Shown: one piece after another, positions 1 to 8,442 of the stretch
How positions within the stretch are numbered: position 1 is the stretch's first letter
Layout of the letters: every line of letters begins with the position of its first letter
Assembly: GCF_000739915.1 (NCBI RefSeq)
Contig: NZ_BBJT01000003.1
Coordinates: 950,585-1,014,584, forward strand
Direction: 5' to 3'
DNA from: Paenibacillus chitinolyticus NBRC 15660
GTDB taxonomy: Bacteria > Bacillota > Bacilli > Paenibacillales > NBRC-103111
Length of the DNA: 64,000 bases
Notes under the pieces: generated by a model
Told to the model about the DNA's origin: nothing
Seen by the model: only the letters and a program-made list of their open reading frames with translations
The model's database searches: none
Translations under genes and position numbers: made by a program

Positions 1-339
1 AAGTGTGCTCATCTTGGTGCCCGTGCCGCCCTGAAAAGACAAGGTTCCGATGATGTCCAGGATATGCCGGATCGTTTCGCCGGGCACCTCGTTGTCCGCC
101 AGCCACTCGGCGAGTTTCTCCGTTTCCCTCTTCTTGTCGTCCACCAGTTTCTCGTCAACCAGATCATGCAGTAAAGCAGCCATTTCACAGACAAACTCGT
201 CTGCATTCTCCTTCTTTGCGATAAGCTTGGCCAGACGCGTTACACGGTGAATATGCCACCAGTCGTGCCCGGTCGGTTCGTCCTTCAGCTTTTCCCCTGC
301 CAATTGATACGCTTTCTCCAAAACAGTCTGTGGTTCCAT
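1..339 (-). CDS. HD-domain phosphohydrolase, partial (runs off left edge)
   Basis: The minus frame is open from the ATG at 339 to the window edge (113 codons, no stop), so the C-terminal end is missing. The protein starts MEPQTVLEKAYQLAGEK and carries HDWWHIHRV near residues 25-33 and a LLHDLVD motif near residues 57-63. This is the metal-binding histidine/HD pattern of the YedJ-like HD hydrolases, which cleave phosphoester bonds in nucleotides or similar small molecules; the substrate cannot be told. An AAGGAT stretch precedes the ATG. It lies downstream of the large sugar-acid operon but is separated from it by about 320 bp with two hairpins, so it is probably a separate unit. Confidence 0.8.
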   Translation of the reverse strand, partial: MEPQTVLEKAYQLAGEKLKDEPTGHDWWHIHRVTRLAKLIAKKENADEFVCEMAALLHDLVDEKLVDDKKRETEKLAEWLADNEVPGETIRHILDIIGTLSFQGGTGTKMSTL

Positions 340-431
340 AGCATACAATCCTTTTTAAATAATAATTGTGGAAAGAACGCCTCGATTTTGCCCCGGTTTG
401 CTTCTGATATGCAGCGGGTCCAATCTCCGGA

Positions 432-467
432 CAAAAAAAAGTGTACTCCCCGGAATTGCGAGAGTAC
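432..467 (-). terminator. Possible intrinsic terminator or leader hairpin
   Basis: Read on the minus strand, GGTACTC and GAGTAC arms (443-448 with 462-467) flank a 13-nt loop and are followed by eight T residues (433-440). It sits between the end of the operon at 661 and the HD-domain gene at 339. It may be a second terminator or part of the HD gene leader. The rest of 340-600 shows no gene. Confidence 0.4.
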
Positions 468-601
468 CAGAACGTGTGGAGTGTGAAATTGAAGCTGACC
501 CGTACCCTTATTACACCATAAATAGACAAAGTTCATAAGGGATAAATTCGGCGAATAAAGGGCACAATTGTCTACTCTTTACTTGGAATTGACTTTTCTC
601 A

Positions 602-641
602 GCAAAAATACCGCATACGGCTTCAGCCTGTATGCGGTATT
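602..641 (-). terminator. Intrinsic terminator of the PTS-like sugar-acid operon
   Basis: AATACCGCATAC (607-618) pairs perfectly with GTATGCGGTATT (630-641), and the loop closes with a further GGC/GCC pair. On the minus strand the stem is followed by a T run. It lies 20 bp past the stop of the KDGP aldolase gene, as expected for the end of the operon. Confidence 0.85.
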
Positions 642-660
642 GAGCTTTTTACAGCGTCTA

Positions 661-1380
661 TTATGAAATAGCGCGCATCAATTCCTTCACATCTTCAATG
701 CGTGTCAAGCCGGTTGCGGAATCGATAATCGACGTGTACACGTGAGGAATGATGATTTCCGCACCGTTCTCCGCACAAACTTCCACGACTTTGCCGATGG
801 TATCGATGTCGATGCCGCCGGTCGGTTCGAAAATTTTGATTCCCTGCGCGACGGAGGCTTTTACCATTGCCGCCAGCTCGTCCAAATGATCCGTCCCGCC
901 GATCGGATAGAACTTGACGGAATGAATGCCGATTTCAGCGAGCATGGCTGCTGCCGCTTCACAAGAAATCGTGTCGTTTTCAAAAGAAACGCTGGTCGGT
1001 CCCGTGGCGATTCTTACTTGACCGGCCGTTCCGCTTGGCGTGATCAGGGCGTTCACGAGCGTATCCTCACTGCCAACCGCGCGCATAGCTCCGAGCGTGT
1101 AGCCCGCAGCCGGGAAAACCTGGTTGACGTGAGCCGGTTTCGTGCGGACGGAAACGTCCACAACCTTGCTCCACATCGCCGGATCGCCGGCGCCGAGACC
1201 TACGGAAACCGGCACGCCTGCGGCTTGAAACTCTTCTACGGTTTTAACCGCTTCGTCCACGGAAGGGAAGTTCTTAACCATCAGGCCCACATATACGCGA
1301 CCTTCCGCCGCTTCTACGATCTGCTTGGCGTTTTCAGCCGTTTTCGCTAATACGTTTAATTTAATCGTCGGTTGTGCCAT
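661..1380 (-). CDS. dgaF: KDGP aldolase (DgaF/EF0839 family)
   Basis: A 239-residue protein of the family that cleaves 2-keto-3-deoxy-6-phosphogluconate to pyruvate and glyceraldehyde 3-phosphate in D-glucosaminate-type catabolism. It has the features of a class I aldolase barrel: the Schiff-base lysine is probably Lys156 in HSVKFYPIGG, and FEPTGGIDIDT near residue 185 fits the phosphate-binding end. AAAGGAG precedes the ATG. It is the last gene of the minus-strand operon, 40 bp after the DgaE-type lyase that would supply its substrate. The family assignment is firm; the exact substrate of the upstream pathway is inferred. Confidence 0.88.
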   Translation of the reverse strand: MAQPTIKLNVLAKTAENAKQIVEAAEGRVYVGLMVKNFPSVDEAVKTVEEFQAAGVPVSVGLGAGDPAMWSKVVDVSVRTKPAHVNQVFPAAGYTLGAMRAVGSEDTLVNALITPSGTAGQVRIATGPTSVSFENDTISCEAAAAMLAEIGIHSVKFYPIGGTDHLDELAAMVKASVAQGIKIFEPTGGIDIDTIGKVVEVCAENGAEIIIPHVYTSIIDSATGLTRIEDVKELMRAIS

Positions 1381-1420
1381 TTCTCTCCATCTCCTTTATC
1401 TTTAAGGGGGTTTTTAAAGA

Positions 1421-2521
1421 CTAGGCTTGCAGAATTTCTTTGATTCTCTGCGCGATCACGCGCTCCTGGCCTTCCAGCAGAGGACGCGGGTCCACGCTGA
1501 TGATTCCGAGGTTGGAGTAATGATTGCGCGTGTACACGGCCGGACTGCCGGATTCGAGCTCCTTAATGAGCTCGTAGGCGGTTTTGCCGGCGGCTTTCGC
1601 GTCAATGGTGAGCTGCGCGCGGTAGATGGCGCGTCCGGCTTCGTCCTGAGTGATAGCACCCTTCACGCCGGGAACGTCTTTCAGCTCCGCGATGAGCCAT
1701 TCCATGCGCTCACGCTGCTGCTGGGACTCGTCCGGGCGGTTGTCGTAACGGCGAAGCGCCGTCAGGAGGCCGATGATGCCCTCCTTGCCGATCTTCATCG
1801 GACGGCCGACGCCTTTGTACTGCGCCCGGCAGGCAACCATCAGGTCCGCGCGTCCGCAGATGAAGCCGGACGTCGGGCCTTCAAGGGCTTTGCCGCCGCT
1901 GTACACGACGATCTCCACGCCCATCGCGACGTACTTGCGGAAGTCTTCTTCGGCGGCCGCGTCCACGATAAGCGGAATGCCTTTGTCCTTGGCGATGGCC
2001 GCCATCGTTTCGATGGACTGCATGCCCTTCTGCACCGCGTGGTGAGACTTCACATACAGCAGGGCGGCGGTTTTGTCCGTGACCGCTTCCGCGATGTGGT
2101 CTTTCTCCACGTGGTTGGCTTGGCCAACCTCGACGACTTTGCCGCCGCCGATAGCGATCATCTGCGGAATGGACGCTCCGAAATGGACGGAGTGGCCTTT
2201 CTGGATGATGATCTCGTTGCGGAGGCCGTCGGTGAGCGGAATACGCTCGATCAGCGACAGGCTCGTGCCTGCGATGACGGCCGCGACCGAAATCGCGATG
2301 CCTCCGGCCGCGCCCGTGGTCGGACAGCCGTCTTCGGCGCCCGTCACTTCGGCGATGACCTTGCCGGCCTGCACCATCAGTTCGCTGATGTCCACGTAGT
2401 CCATTGCCGCCTCGGCAACCGCCGCCGCCACATCTTTGTGGACGGCGCTGGCACCGAGAGCGGTCATTTTGCCGCTTGCATTGATGACTTGCTTACAACC
2501 GTAACGCTCAAAAATACTCAT
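1421..2521 (-). CDS. dgaE: PLP-dependent ammonia lyase (DgaE/EF0838 family, SelA-like fold)
   Basis: A 366-residue fold-type I pyridoxal-phosphate enzyme related to selenocysteine synthase. The likely PLP lysine is Lys211 in VYSGGKALEGPTSG, with the upstream Asp in LIVDAAAEEDF (about residue 187) expected to contact the pyridine nitrogen. In D-glucosaminate catabolism this family removes ammonia from 2-amino-2-deoxy-gluconate 6-phosphate to give KDGP, the substrate of the next gene. The ATG at 2521 follows a GAGGAGAG ribosome site. Transcribed with, and just upstream of, the KDGP aldolase. Confidence 0.87.
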   Translation of the reverse strand: MSIFERYGCKQVINASGKMTALGASAVHKDVAAAVAEAAMDYVDISELMVQAGKVIAEVTGAEDGCPTTGAAGGIAISVAAVIAGTSLSLIERIPLTDGLRNEIIIQKGHSVHFGASIPQMIAIGGGKVVEVGQANHVEKDHIAEAVTDKTAALLYVKSHHAVQKGMQSIETMAAIAKDKGIPLIVDAAAEEDFRKYVAMGVEIVVYSGGKALEGPTSGFICGRADLMVACRAQYKGVGRPMKIGKEGIIGLLTALRRYDNRPDESQQQRERMEWLIAELKDVPGVKGAITQDEAGRAIYRAQLTIDAKAAGKTAYELIKELESGSPAVYTRNHYSNLGIISVDPRPLLEGQERVIAQRIKEILQA

Positions 2522-2597
2522 GGTCTCTCTCCTCTATCCTTGATTTGAATCCATGGTATGAACATCTTGTCGTGCAGAGCTCTTTCGCCAATCTCGC

Positions 2598-3248
2598 TTA
2601 TTTCGTTACGATCGGGAAGATCGCGCCGAGGATCATGGCTCCGATAATCGCGCCGCCGGCGATCGGCTTTTTGTAATAGTAGAAAATAGCTGCGCCGATA
2701 GTTGCGCCGATCCCGACCGGAATGGAAGCCATAACGGCGGAAATGACAATCAGCGGGCCCAGATAACGCCCGGAGGCGTTCCCCGCACCCATCATGACAT
2801 CTGCTCCGAACGTCGAATTCGAGGCGTTGATCGTAAATTTACGAATCAGGATGATGACTGCACCGACGGCTACGCCCAGTACGGCGCCTGTCAGAAGAGC
2901 CAGCGGGAAGTTCGTGAGCGGTGCCGTCATACCCGCGCCGAGCATAAGAGCCGGCACACCGATGCCGATTCCGGTTTGAAGCGAGCCGCCGATGTCGAGG
3001 ATACCGACCAGAGGGGCCTCGAGAATACGGGCGAACAGGAAGCTTGCGCCGAATGCCGCTGCGGCCCCGTAGCTGCCGCCCTTCAGACCGGCTTCCAGCA
3101 TGGCGACGATTGCGATATCGTTAAAAGCGCCTACATGATATACATAGTATAAGTGAGTTCCGGCGAAAATCCCAGAGGAAAGACAGGCGACGAACAAAAC
3201 AAATGCCCACTCGGAATACCAGAAGCCTCTTTGCAAGTTGTTTTCCAT
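2598..3248 (-). CDS. DUF4310 family membrane protein (EF0833 family)
   Basis: A 216-residue integral membrane protein with about six hydrophobic segments and glycine-rich loops, such as GGSYGAAAAFGASF and DIGGSLQTGIGIG. It belongs to a family known only from conserved neighbourhoods with the DgaE/DgaF-type enzymes, SFCGS, DUF4311 and DUF4312 proteins. The start at 3248 lies one base from the DUF4311 stop, so the two membrane proteins are very probably made together. No transport motif was recognised. Inference: with DUF4311 it forms the membrane channel of a PTS-like permease. Confidence 0.8.
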   Translation of the reverse strand: MENNLQRGFWYSEWAFVLFVACLSSGIFAGTHLYYVYHVGAFNDIAIVAMLEAGLKGGSYGAAAAFGASFLFARILEAPLVGILDIGGSLQTGIGIGVPALMLGAGMTAPLTNFPLALLTGAVLGVAVGAVIILIRKFTINASNSTFGADVMMGAGNASGRYLGPLIVISAVMASIPVGIGATIGAAIFYYYKKPIAGGAIIGAMILGAIFPIVTK

Positions 3249-3249
3249 G

Positions 3250-4035
3250 TTATTTCACCACCGATCCGAAGAATGCGTGCAGGTCGATAAGCCACTGCGG
3301 CGTTGTCAGGCTCATGCTCTTAAGAAGCGCCACGTCAAACGCGCGGAAGAAGCCGCTGAAGATGAACAGCAGGATAACGGCAACGAGCATGGTCTTCGTA
3401 ATCCGGTTCCAGCCGCTGTCGTCTACGCCTTTACCGATCAAAATCCCCAGCACGATACCCGGCACGGCGTTGCCCATGACGAGATGGGAGAAACCGCCGA
3501 GCATGGTCGCCCATACGCCGGTCCGTTTGCCCGCATCCATGGCTGCGGTCCAGAATACGATCGGCATGATCGGATTGATCAGCCAGTTCGCGGCCGGGAC
3601 AAGTACCTTCGTCGCCACGGATTGCAGCGAAGCCGGAATTGCGGCGGCTGTCGAGTTCAGTAGCGCGACAACTACCGCGCCGATAATCGCGCCGGTCCAA
3701 GCCATTTTACGCGGATCGTGGAGAGTTTCTTCCAGCTTTTTGTTGCGGGAAAGCAGCGCAGCGGCCGACCAGTGCGGAATGATCCGATGGTCGACGTCCT
3801 GGGTCAGGGCGCCTGCGCCCACGACGGATGCCCAGGCGTTGAACAGGAAGCCGAGGCCGAACGAAAAGTGAGCGACGGCGTCGCCTTCACAGGCGTTCAA
3901 CTCGCCGAAAGTGCGGAATGCGCCCATTCCCTGCACGTTCGGTGCGTGGAACATCCGCGCTGCGCCGGCTCCGACCCCGAAACCGACCAGGAGTCCGATA
4001 ATAATGGACTCAAATACGATCATCAATGTATTCAT
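3250..4035 (-). CDS. DUF4311 family membrane protein (EF0832 family)
   Basis: A 261-residue protein with about six to seven membrane segments, including an N-terminal glycine-rich segment (IIIGLLVGFGVGAGAARMF). Between the first and second groups of segments there is a hydrophilic part rich in charged residues (HDPRKMAW). It begins after a strong GGGGGAT ribosome site at 4035 and almost abuts DUF4310. The family has no established biochemical role. Its fixed association with sugar-acid enzymes and PRD regulators suggests it is a membrane subunit of the uptake system. Confidence 0.8.
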   Translation of the reverse strand: MNTLMIVFESIIIGLLVGFGVGAGAARMFHAPNVQGMGAFRTFGELNACEGDAVAHFSFGLGFLFNAWASVVGAGALTQDVDHRIIPHWSAAALLSRNKKLEETLHDPRKMAWTGAIIGAVVVALLNSTAAAIPASLQSVATKVLVPAANWLINPIMPIVFWTAAMDAGKRTGVWATMLGGFSHLVMGNAVPGIVLGILIGKGVDDSGWNRITKTMLVAVILLFIFSGFFRAFDVALLKSMSLTTPQWLIDLHAFFGSVVK

Positions 4036-4112
4036 GTGTATCCCCCAAAACTTCAGTATACAGGTGGTCTCCAGTTCTCTCTATCCTCACACAACACAGC
4101 TGCCCCGGCAGC

Positions 4113-4451
4113 TCAGCGCATATGAAGCAGACGCTGATACTTGCTAAGGTTCTCTTTATTTTCTGTAAATTCCACTTCCGAAAGGTTTACATATTTCAGT
4201 TTGACCGTTATTCGCAGAGTCACCTCGTAACGAGTTCTCGTCCGCGGAAATAAGAATCCGAGAAACTTCTCACGGTATTGCGTCAAATGGGCCGAAACGA
4301 CTTCCACATCCTGAGGCTCGATTTGCAGAAGAACATCTGACGTCTCCTTCGAAATTTGGCTTTTCATGCGGGTCAGAGCCTGTTGAAAAGCTCCCTGCTT
4401 GGTTTCCGACATCCCGCTTACGACGAGTGTTAACGGCTTTTCCTGAAACAT
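4113..4451 (-). CDS. DUF4312 family protein (EF0831 family)
   Basis: A 112-residue soluble protein, mixed alpha/beta by appearance, with no membrane segment and no recognised catalytic motif. Its start at 4451 is 3 bp from the stop of the SFCGS gene. Immediately after its stop there is a compact hairpin (AGCTGCC/GGCAGCT, 4097-4112) in the 77-bp gap before DUF4311, which could act in mRNA processing. As a small cytoplasmic partner in the conserved cluster it could be an EIIA-like or regulatory subunit, but nothing in the sequence proves this. Confidence 0.8.
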   Translation of the reverse strand: MFQEKPLTLVVSGMSETKQGAFQQALTRMKSQISKETSDVLLQIEPQDVEVVSAHLTQYREKFLGFLFPRTRTRYEVTLRITVKLKYVNLSEVEFTENKENLSKYQRLLHMR

Positions 4452-4454
4452 GGT

Positions 4455-4820
4455 TTACCTCCCGTTTTTCTTGATATATTCTTCGGTTAGACGGCGGCCG
4501 AGTTCTTCGACATCCATGAAACCGAACCCAAGAACTTTTTTACCTTCGCGTATCGCCGTAACGCCCGCATCAATGGAACGCATGCCGAATTCCATCGGAT
4601 ATTTATATTTGGTATTCGCCGTAACCGCACCCGCTCCGCCGCTTCCGCAGAAGGAAATGCCGAAATCCGCGTTTTCCTTGTTCATCACGTCGCCGAGCTT
4701 CATGTCAGCGCCTACGCCCGGAATCACAATCGCAACGCCTCCCGCTGCCTCTACCCCTTTTGCCACGTTCTGGCCTTTGCCGAGACGGTCACCGATAACT
4801 ACTTTCACTTTGTTTTCCAT
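4455..4820 (-). CDS. Glycine-rich SFCGS family protein (EF0830 family), EIIB-like candidate
   Basis: A 121-residue cytoplasmic protein named for its SFCGSGGAGA motif at about residues 56-65. Cys58 follows a hydrophobic strand (ADFGISF) and precedes a glycine/serine loop, which resembles the phosphocysteine loop of small PTS EIIB proteins. The first half also has a strand-loop-helix look (KVVIGDRLGKGQNVAKG). The family function is not established; an EIIB-like role is inference from the motif and from the neighbouring ptsH, ptsI and PRD genes. Its ATG at 4820 lies 13 bp after the PRD gene. Confidence 0.8.
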   Translation of the reverse strand: MENKVKVVIGDRLGKGQNVAKGVEAAGGVAIVIPGVGADMKLGDVMNKENADFGISFCGSGGAGAVTANTKYKYPMEFGMRSIDAGVTAIREGKKVLGFGFMDVEELGRRLTEEYIKKNGR

Positions 4821-4833
4821 GAACTTTCACTCC

Positions 4834-5199
4834 TCAAAGGTTAGTTTTCGCCGCTTCGAAATGAACAGCCAGGAAGAATACCTCGGCGTCATCCAGTTTC
4901 CTTTGCGGCGGCATGTTGTAGCCGGCGAACAAGCGCTTGCTGAGATCTATGGACTCCGCGCTGATCTCCTCGAACATCTCGGGCTCGATTTCCGGCAAAT
5001 ATTCGTCCTGATCGACTCTTCTCAGGAAAGCGAGAAGATGAATGCCGATAATGACGGCTTTCGTATGCGGTATACTAAGCCCGATCTCTTGCGACATCGG
5101 ACGAAGTTTCGTTAGCAGGTCTTTCACCGCTTCGAGCTTTTCGGGAGAAGCTTCCGTTTTTTGCGGAATTTCTTCCAGGACTTCATTTATGTTGTACAT
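4834..5199 (-). CDS. Stand-alone PRD-domain protein (EF0829 family)
   Basis: A 121-residue protein consisting of essentially one PTS-regulation domain. Histidines in IPHTKAVIIGIHLLAF (about residues 44-54) and in LAVHFE near the C-terminus match the positions phosphorylated by HPr or EIIB in PRD regulators. There is no DNA- or RNA-binding domain, so it cannot be a regulator on its own. It may modulate the large activator upstream or act as a phosphocarrier. The ATG at 5199, with GGAG upstream, overlaps the end of the amidohydrolase gene by 17 bp, implying translational coupling. Confidence 0.82.
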   Translation of the reverse strand: MYNINEVLEEIPQKTEASPEKLEAVKDLLTKLRPMSQEIGLSIPHTKAVIIGIHLLAFLRRVDQDEYLPEIEPEMFEEISAESIDLSKRLFAGYNMPPQRKLDDAEVFFLAVHFEAAKTNL

Positions 5200-6322
5200 G
5201 ATGTATCGCTCCAGCTCTTAAAGTATATTGCGGCAGCAGCTGCTGGTCGTATCGGACCGTTGTGCCTTCCGAATCCGTAAGGGAAACGGGCTCCTGCACA
5301 AGCCGGAATACGGTGATATCCGCTTCGGCGCCTTCTCGGAGGGTACCGATTTCGTTTTCACGCTGAATGGCTTTGGCCGGGGCCACGGTGGACCAGGCTA
5401 CCACCTGCTCCAGGGAATATCCCATCGCCAGGAGCTTCGTCATGGTCAGGGCGAGGCTGTAAACCGGCCCGCGCTCCAGGTTTTCCAGATACAAGTCCGT
5501 GGAAATGGAGTACGGGTCGATCCCCAGTTCCTTCGCTTTCTTCATCGTGTCAAAGCTGAAACTGGAGCTTCCGTGTCCGACATCGAACAGGACACCGCGT
5601 TCAAGCGCGCGGACCGCCTGCGGAATCAAGCCTCCGTCCGGGCTCAGGATGCCGCCCGCTTTGCCGTGGAAAGCATGCGTGACCACATCGCCGGCTTCCA
5701 GCAGATCCAGCACGTCTCCAAGCTGGGGCGGGGCGTTGCCGATATGGACCATCACCGGAAGACCGGCTTCTCTCGCCGTATCCTTGGCGATCTGCAGAGG
5801 CCGGATGCCGCTTGTTTTGACGACCGAGCCGCTCATACGGGCCTTGATCCCGATAATAGCGTCCCGGTTGCGCTCGATAACCGCCAGAACTTCCTTGGGG
5901 TCCAGCTTGGTCAGATCGGCGAGCTCCGAACGTCCTTCGACGAGGCCCGGCGCCGAGATATTCAGCCAGGCGTAAACGCGGCTTTTGCTCGGCTCGATGC
6001 TTCTGCGGACGAAATCGTCGAAATTGGCGGCTCCCGAGCTTCCGGCGTCGACCACAGTCGTTACCCCTTGGTCGATTCCGACACGGTCAGGGGCTACGCC
6101 CATGGCAGGCACGCCTTCATAAATGTGGGTATGAATATCAATGAAGCCCGGCGATACATAACTCCCCGAAGCATCGAGCGTTTGCCCGGCCTCGACGACA
6201 GCCGTACCCGGTTTGAAAACACCTGTGATTTTCCCTCCGCTGACCGCAACATCAAATGCACCGGATATTCCTGTGGAAGGATCGATTACTGTTCCTCCGT
6301 GGATCAACAAATCCGCTTTCAT
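5183..6322 (-). CDS. Amidohydrolase/deacetylase-type metallohydrolase (EF0837 family)
   Basis: A 379-residue amidohydrolase-superfamily enzyme. The first metal motif is DIHTHIYEG (His64 and His66). Further candidate ligands are the lysine in GIKARMSG, His in MVHIGNAPP, His in THAFHGKAGG and the Asp in STDLYLEN. Members of this superfamily hydrolyse amide bonds. Next to an amino-sugar-acid lyase, the sensible role is removal of an N-acyl group before ammonia elimination, but the substrate is inferred. It starts 2 bp after the stop of the activator gene. Confidence 0.83.
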   Translation of the reverse strand: MKADLLIHGGTVIDPSTGISGAFDVAVSGGKITGVFKPGTAVVEAGQTLDASGSYVSPGFIDIHTHIYEGVPAMGVAPDRVGIDQGVTTVVDAGSSGAANFDDFVRRSIEPSKSRVYAWLNISAPGLVEGRSELADLTKLDPKEVLAVIERNRDAIIGIKARMSGSVVKTSGIRPLQIAKDTAREAGLPVMVHIGNAPPQLGDVLDLLEAGDVVTHAFHGKAGGILSPDGGLIPQAVRALERGVLFDVGHGSSSFSFDTMKKAKELGIDPYSISTDLYLENLERGPVYSLALTMTKLLAMGYSLEQVVAWSTVAPAKAIQRENEIGTLREGAEADITVFRLVQEPVSLTDSEGTTVRYDQQLLPQYTLRAGAIHHVQHK

Positions 6323-6324
6323 GG

Positions 6325-8247
6325 TTACGCACTCCTCTCAAAATACCGTAGAATGGCCATTACTTCGCCTTCCGTCGCGTGGATGCGATGCTCGGAAAGC
6401 AGCATTTTTAATTCCTCCGCCAGCTCGCCTTCCGCCCCTTCGGCTGAAAGAGCGGAGTCCGTCTGGATATAAGCCGTATCGAATGCGATGCGGTTCATCA
6501 TAAAAAGCAGATGAAGCGTCAGGCCTTCGAGTCTCTCTTCATTCAGATACGGAGCGAAACGTGTCCGGATTGCCCGGCTCAGTTCGAAGCCTTTCCAGAT
6601 GATATCCTGGAATTTCTGCTCCAGATAGGAAAGCTCGGGCCGCTGCAGGCTCGATGACCGGCCTGCCGACACGCCCTCCGCACCCCCGTGCTTCTCCAGG
6701 TTTTCAAGCCTCAGCCGGATCGATTTGAAATCGTTCTTATCCGGAATCGGATTGACTACCACGACGGGGACGTGCGCTTCAATCGGGAAAATACTGATGA
6801 CCAGATCGAAATCGCCGACAACCTGCTTGTCAAACTCCATCACGGAACAGAAAGCCGCGACCTGGAGTGTCTTGATTTCATTTTCGATGACCGTCTTCAA
6901 AAGCTTCGACGTCCCCCGGCCGGTTCCGCATACGACCAGCGCCCGGTACTGCTGGACTTCCTGCCTGCGTTCGAAAGCGGCCTGAAAGTGCAGAACAATA
7001 TAAGCGATATCCGAGTCCGACAACAGAATGCCATAAGGGGAAAATACTTCACCGCAGGCGGATCTCACGGTTTCGAACATGGTCCGGTAAGATCGGAGTA
7101 TTTCTTGAAGCAGCGGATTCGGCTCCGCGACTCCGTAGCTGTACTTGTTCAGTTTGTCTGCGATATGCGCATGCAGATGCTGCATGAGATCCGGATCTTT
7201 GCGGAACCGGACGTGAACCGACTCACTCACGATGTCGATAAGCTTCTTCGTCACGGCAAAAGCGTCAGGCAGCTGCGCCCCTTCTTCATCCCGTCCTTTA
7301 AGCAGCGGAGGGATCAAACCGATTGCCGGGAGGCTGACGTAGCGGATGTTCTCCTCCGAAAGAGGAAGCTCCAGCTCCGCGAACAGTCCCGTCAGCTTCT
7401 GCCGGAATAAATCCGAGATGCTGAGGTGATAGCCGGCCAGCGACCGCTGATCGGAGGCGACAGTGCGTTCGCCGGAATCGGCGGCCGGTTGTTCCTCCGC
7501 CGGGCGCTGCCTCTGAATGACGATGCAGAGCCGGATAAACACCCCGATGATCGCATTGTCCGTCAGCAGCAGCTGGGTTTTCTCCCGGATCTCGCGGACC
7601 AGGGAGCCCACATCCTCGAACACGCGGTCGAGATCGCGCACCGGCTGCAGAAACCATTCCAACAGCTTGCTGAAGTGAAGGTGCGGACGCCGCTCCTGCA
7701 CGACTCCCTGCACGATCTGGAACATGTCGTTTCCGTCCAGCAGGTCCTGGATCACATGCTCCAGCACTCCCCGCCTTCTCATTTCGGAACCGCTTACCCG
7801 GATTCCGTGCCGGGTGCGGTTCAGCGTCAGTCCCGAACCCGCAAGCAATTGATCGGCAAGAGCCAAATCCGCCTGAACCGTGTTCCGGCTTACATCGTGC
7901 TTGGCGACGAGCTCGCCGATGGTGAGGTACCCGTCCAGCAGCAGCAGATCGATAAGCATGTGCCTCATCCGTCCCTGCTGGTTCAGAAAGACGTGCTCGC
8001 CGACGGCATCCAGCTTCTCCAGCAGATGAATGCGGTCCGTATCGCTGCAGTCGATCCAGATCCCCCGGCTCGGCTTTGACAGCAGTTCAATCTGCTCCTG
8101 CTGAAGCCAAAGCCGGATGGATTCGAGATCGTATTTCACGGTTCGTTCGCTGACTTGAAACACTTCCGCACATTCCTTGATGCGGAGCGGACTGTGGGAA
8201 TAGACGATTTTTTTGAGCAGTGCACGAGATCGCGTTGTGAGCGTCAT
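6325..8247 (-). CDS. BglG/MtlR-type PRD transcriptional activator with EIIB domain
   Basis: A 640-residue PTS-controlled regulator. Residues 5-60 form a first HTH and 85-170 a second (HDVSRNTVQADL), so it is a DNA-binding activator rather than a CAT-domain RNA antiterminator. PRD1 covers about 200-315 and PRD2 325-428, with HLHAHI at 358. An EIIB-Gat-like domain (about 434-515) has the loop VVCGTGRGTS with Cys440. The C-terminal 100 residues look like a third PRD rather than an EIIA domain. A GGAGGG site precedes the ATG. It heads the catabolic genes and presumably controls them in response to phosphorylation by EI/HPr and the cluster's own EIIB-like component. Confidence 0.88.
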   Translation of the reverse strand: MTLTTRSRALLKKIVYSHSPLRIKECAEVFQVSERTVKYDLESIRLWLQQEQIELLSKPSRGIWIDCSDTDRIHLLEKLDAVGEHVFLNQQGRMRHMLIDLLLLDGYLTIGELVAKHDVSRNTVQADLALADQLLAGSGLTLNRTRHGIRVSGSEMRRRGVLEHVIQDLLDGNDMFQIVQGVVQERRPHLHFSKLLEWFLQPVRDLDRVFEDVGSLVREIREKTQLLLTDNAIIGVFIRLCIVIQRQRPAEEQPAADSGERTVASDQRSLAGYHLSISDLFRQKLTGLFAELELPLSEENIRYVSLPAIGLIPPLLKGRDEEGAQLPDAFAVTKKLIDIVSESVHVRFRKDPDLMQHLHAHIADKLNKYSYGVAEPNPLLQEILRSYRTMFETVRSACGEVFSPYGILLSDSDIAYIVLHFQAAFERRQEVQQYRALVVCGTGRGTSKLLKTVIENEIKTLQVAAFCSVMEFDKQVVGDFDLVISIFPIEAHVPVVVVNPIPDKNDFKSIRLRLENLEKHGGAEGVSAGRSSSLQRPELSYLEQKFQDIIWKGFELSRAIRTRFAPYLNEERLEGLTLHLLFMMNRIAFDTAYIQTDSALSAEGAEGELAEELKMLLSEHRIHATEGEVMAILRYFERSA

Positions 8248-8442
8248 GATAGCCCTCCTGCATATTCATCCTGTTAACGTCTATTGTACCACTACCCGCC
8301 CGCCAGTACGGAAGAAAAACAAGACCTTTCCCGCCGAGATACTGTCTTCGCAGTTTCCGCTGATTTCACTCGTAAGCGTGCGTTGTTTCATTTTGAGGTA
8401 TTTTTAGACTTACGGGTATATCGGGCCGGCCCGCGCTAAAGT

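Noticed and set aside
433..490. Copy of the inverted repeat found at 45653
   Set aside because: Both share GTGTA-CTCC-like pieces, but the arms do not align well enough to call them the same element.
742..1350. Long plus-strand open frame opposite the KDGP aldolase gene
   Set aside because: It has no ribosome site, has arginine- and histidine-rich shadow composition, and lies fully opposite a clear family member. The same holds for the long frames at 1427-2548, 5228-6472, 8482-10122, 16060-17439, 52737-54278 and 57048-58943.
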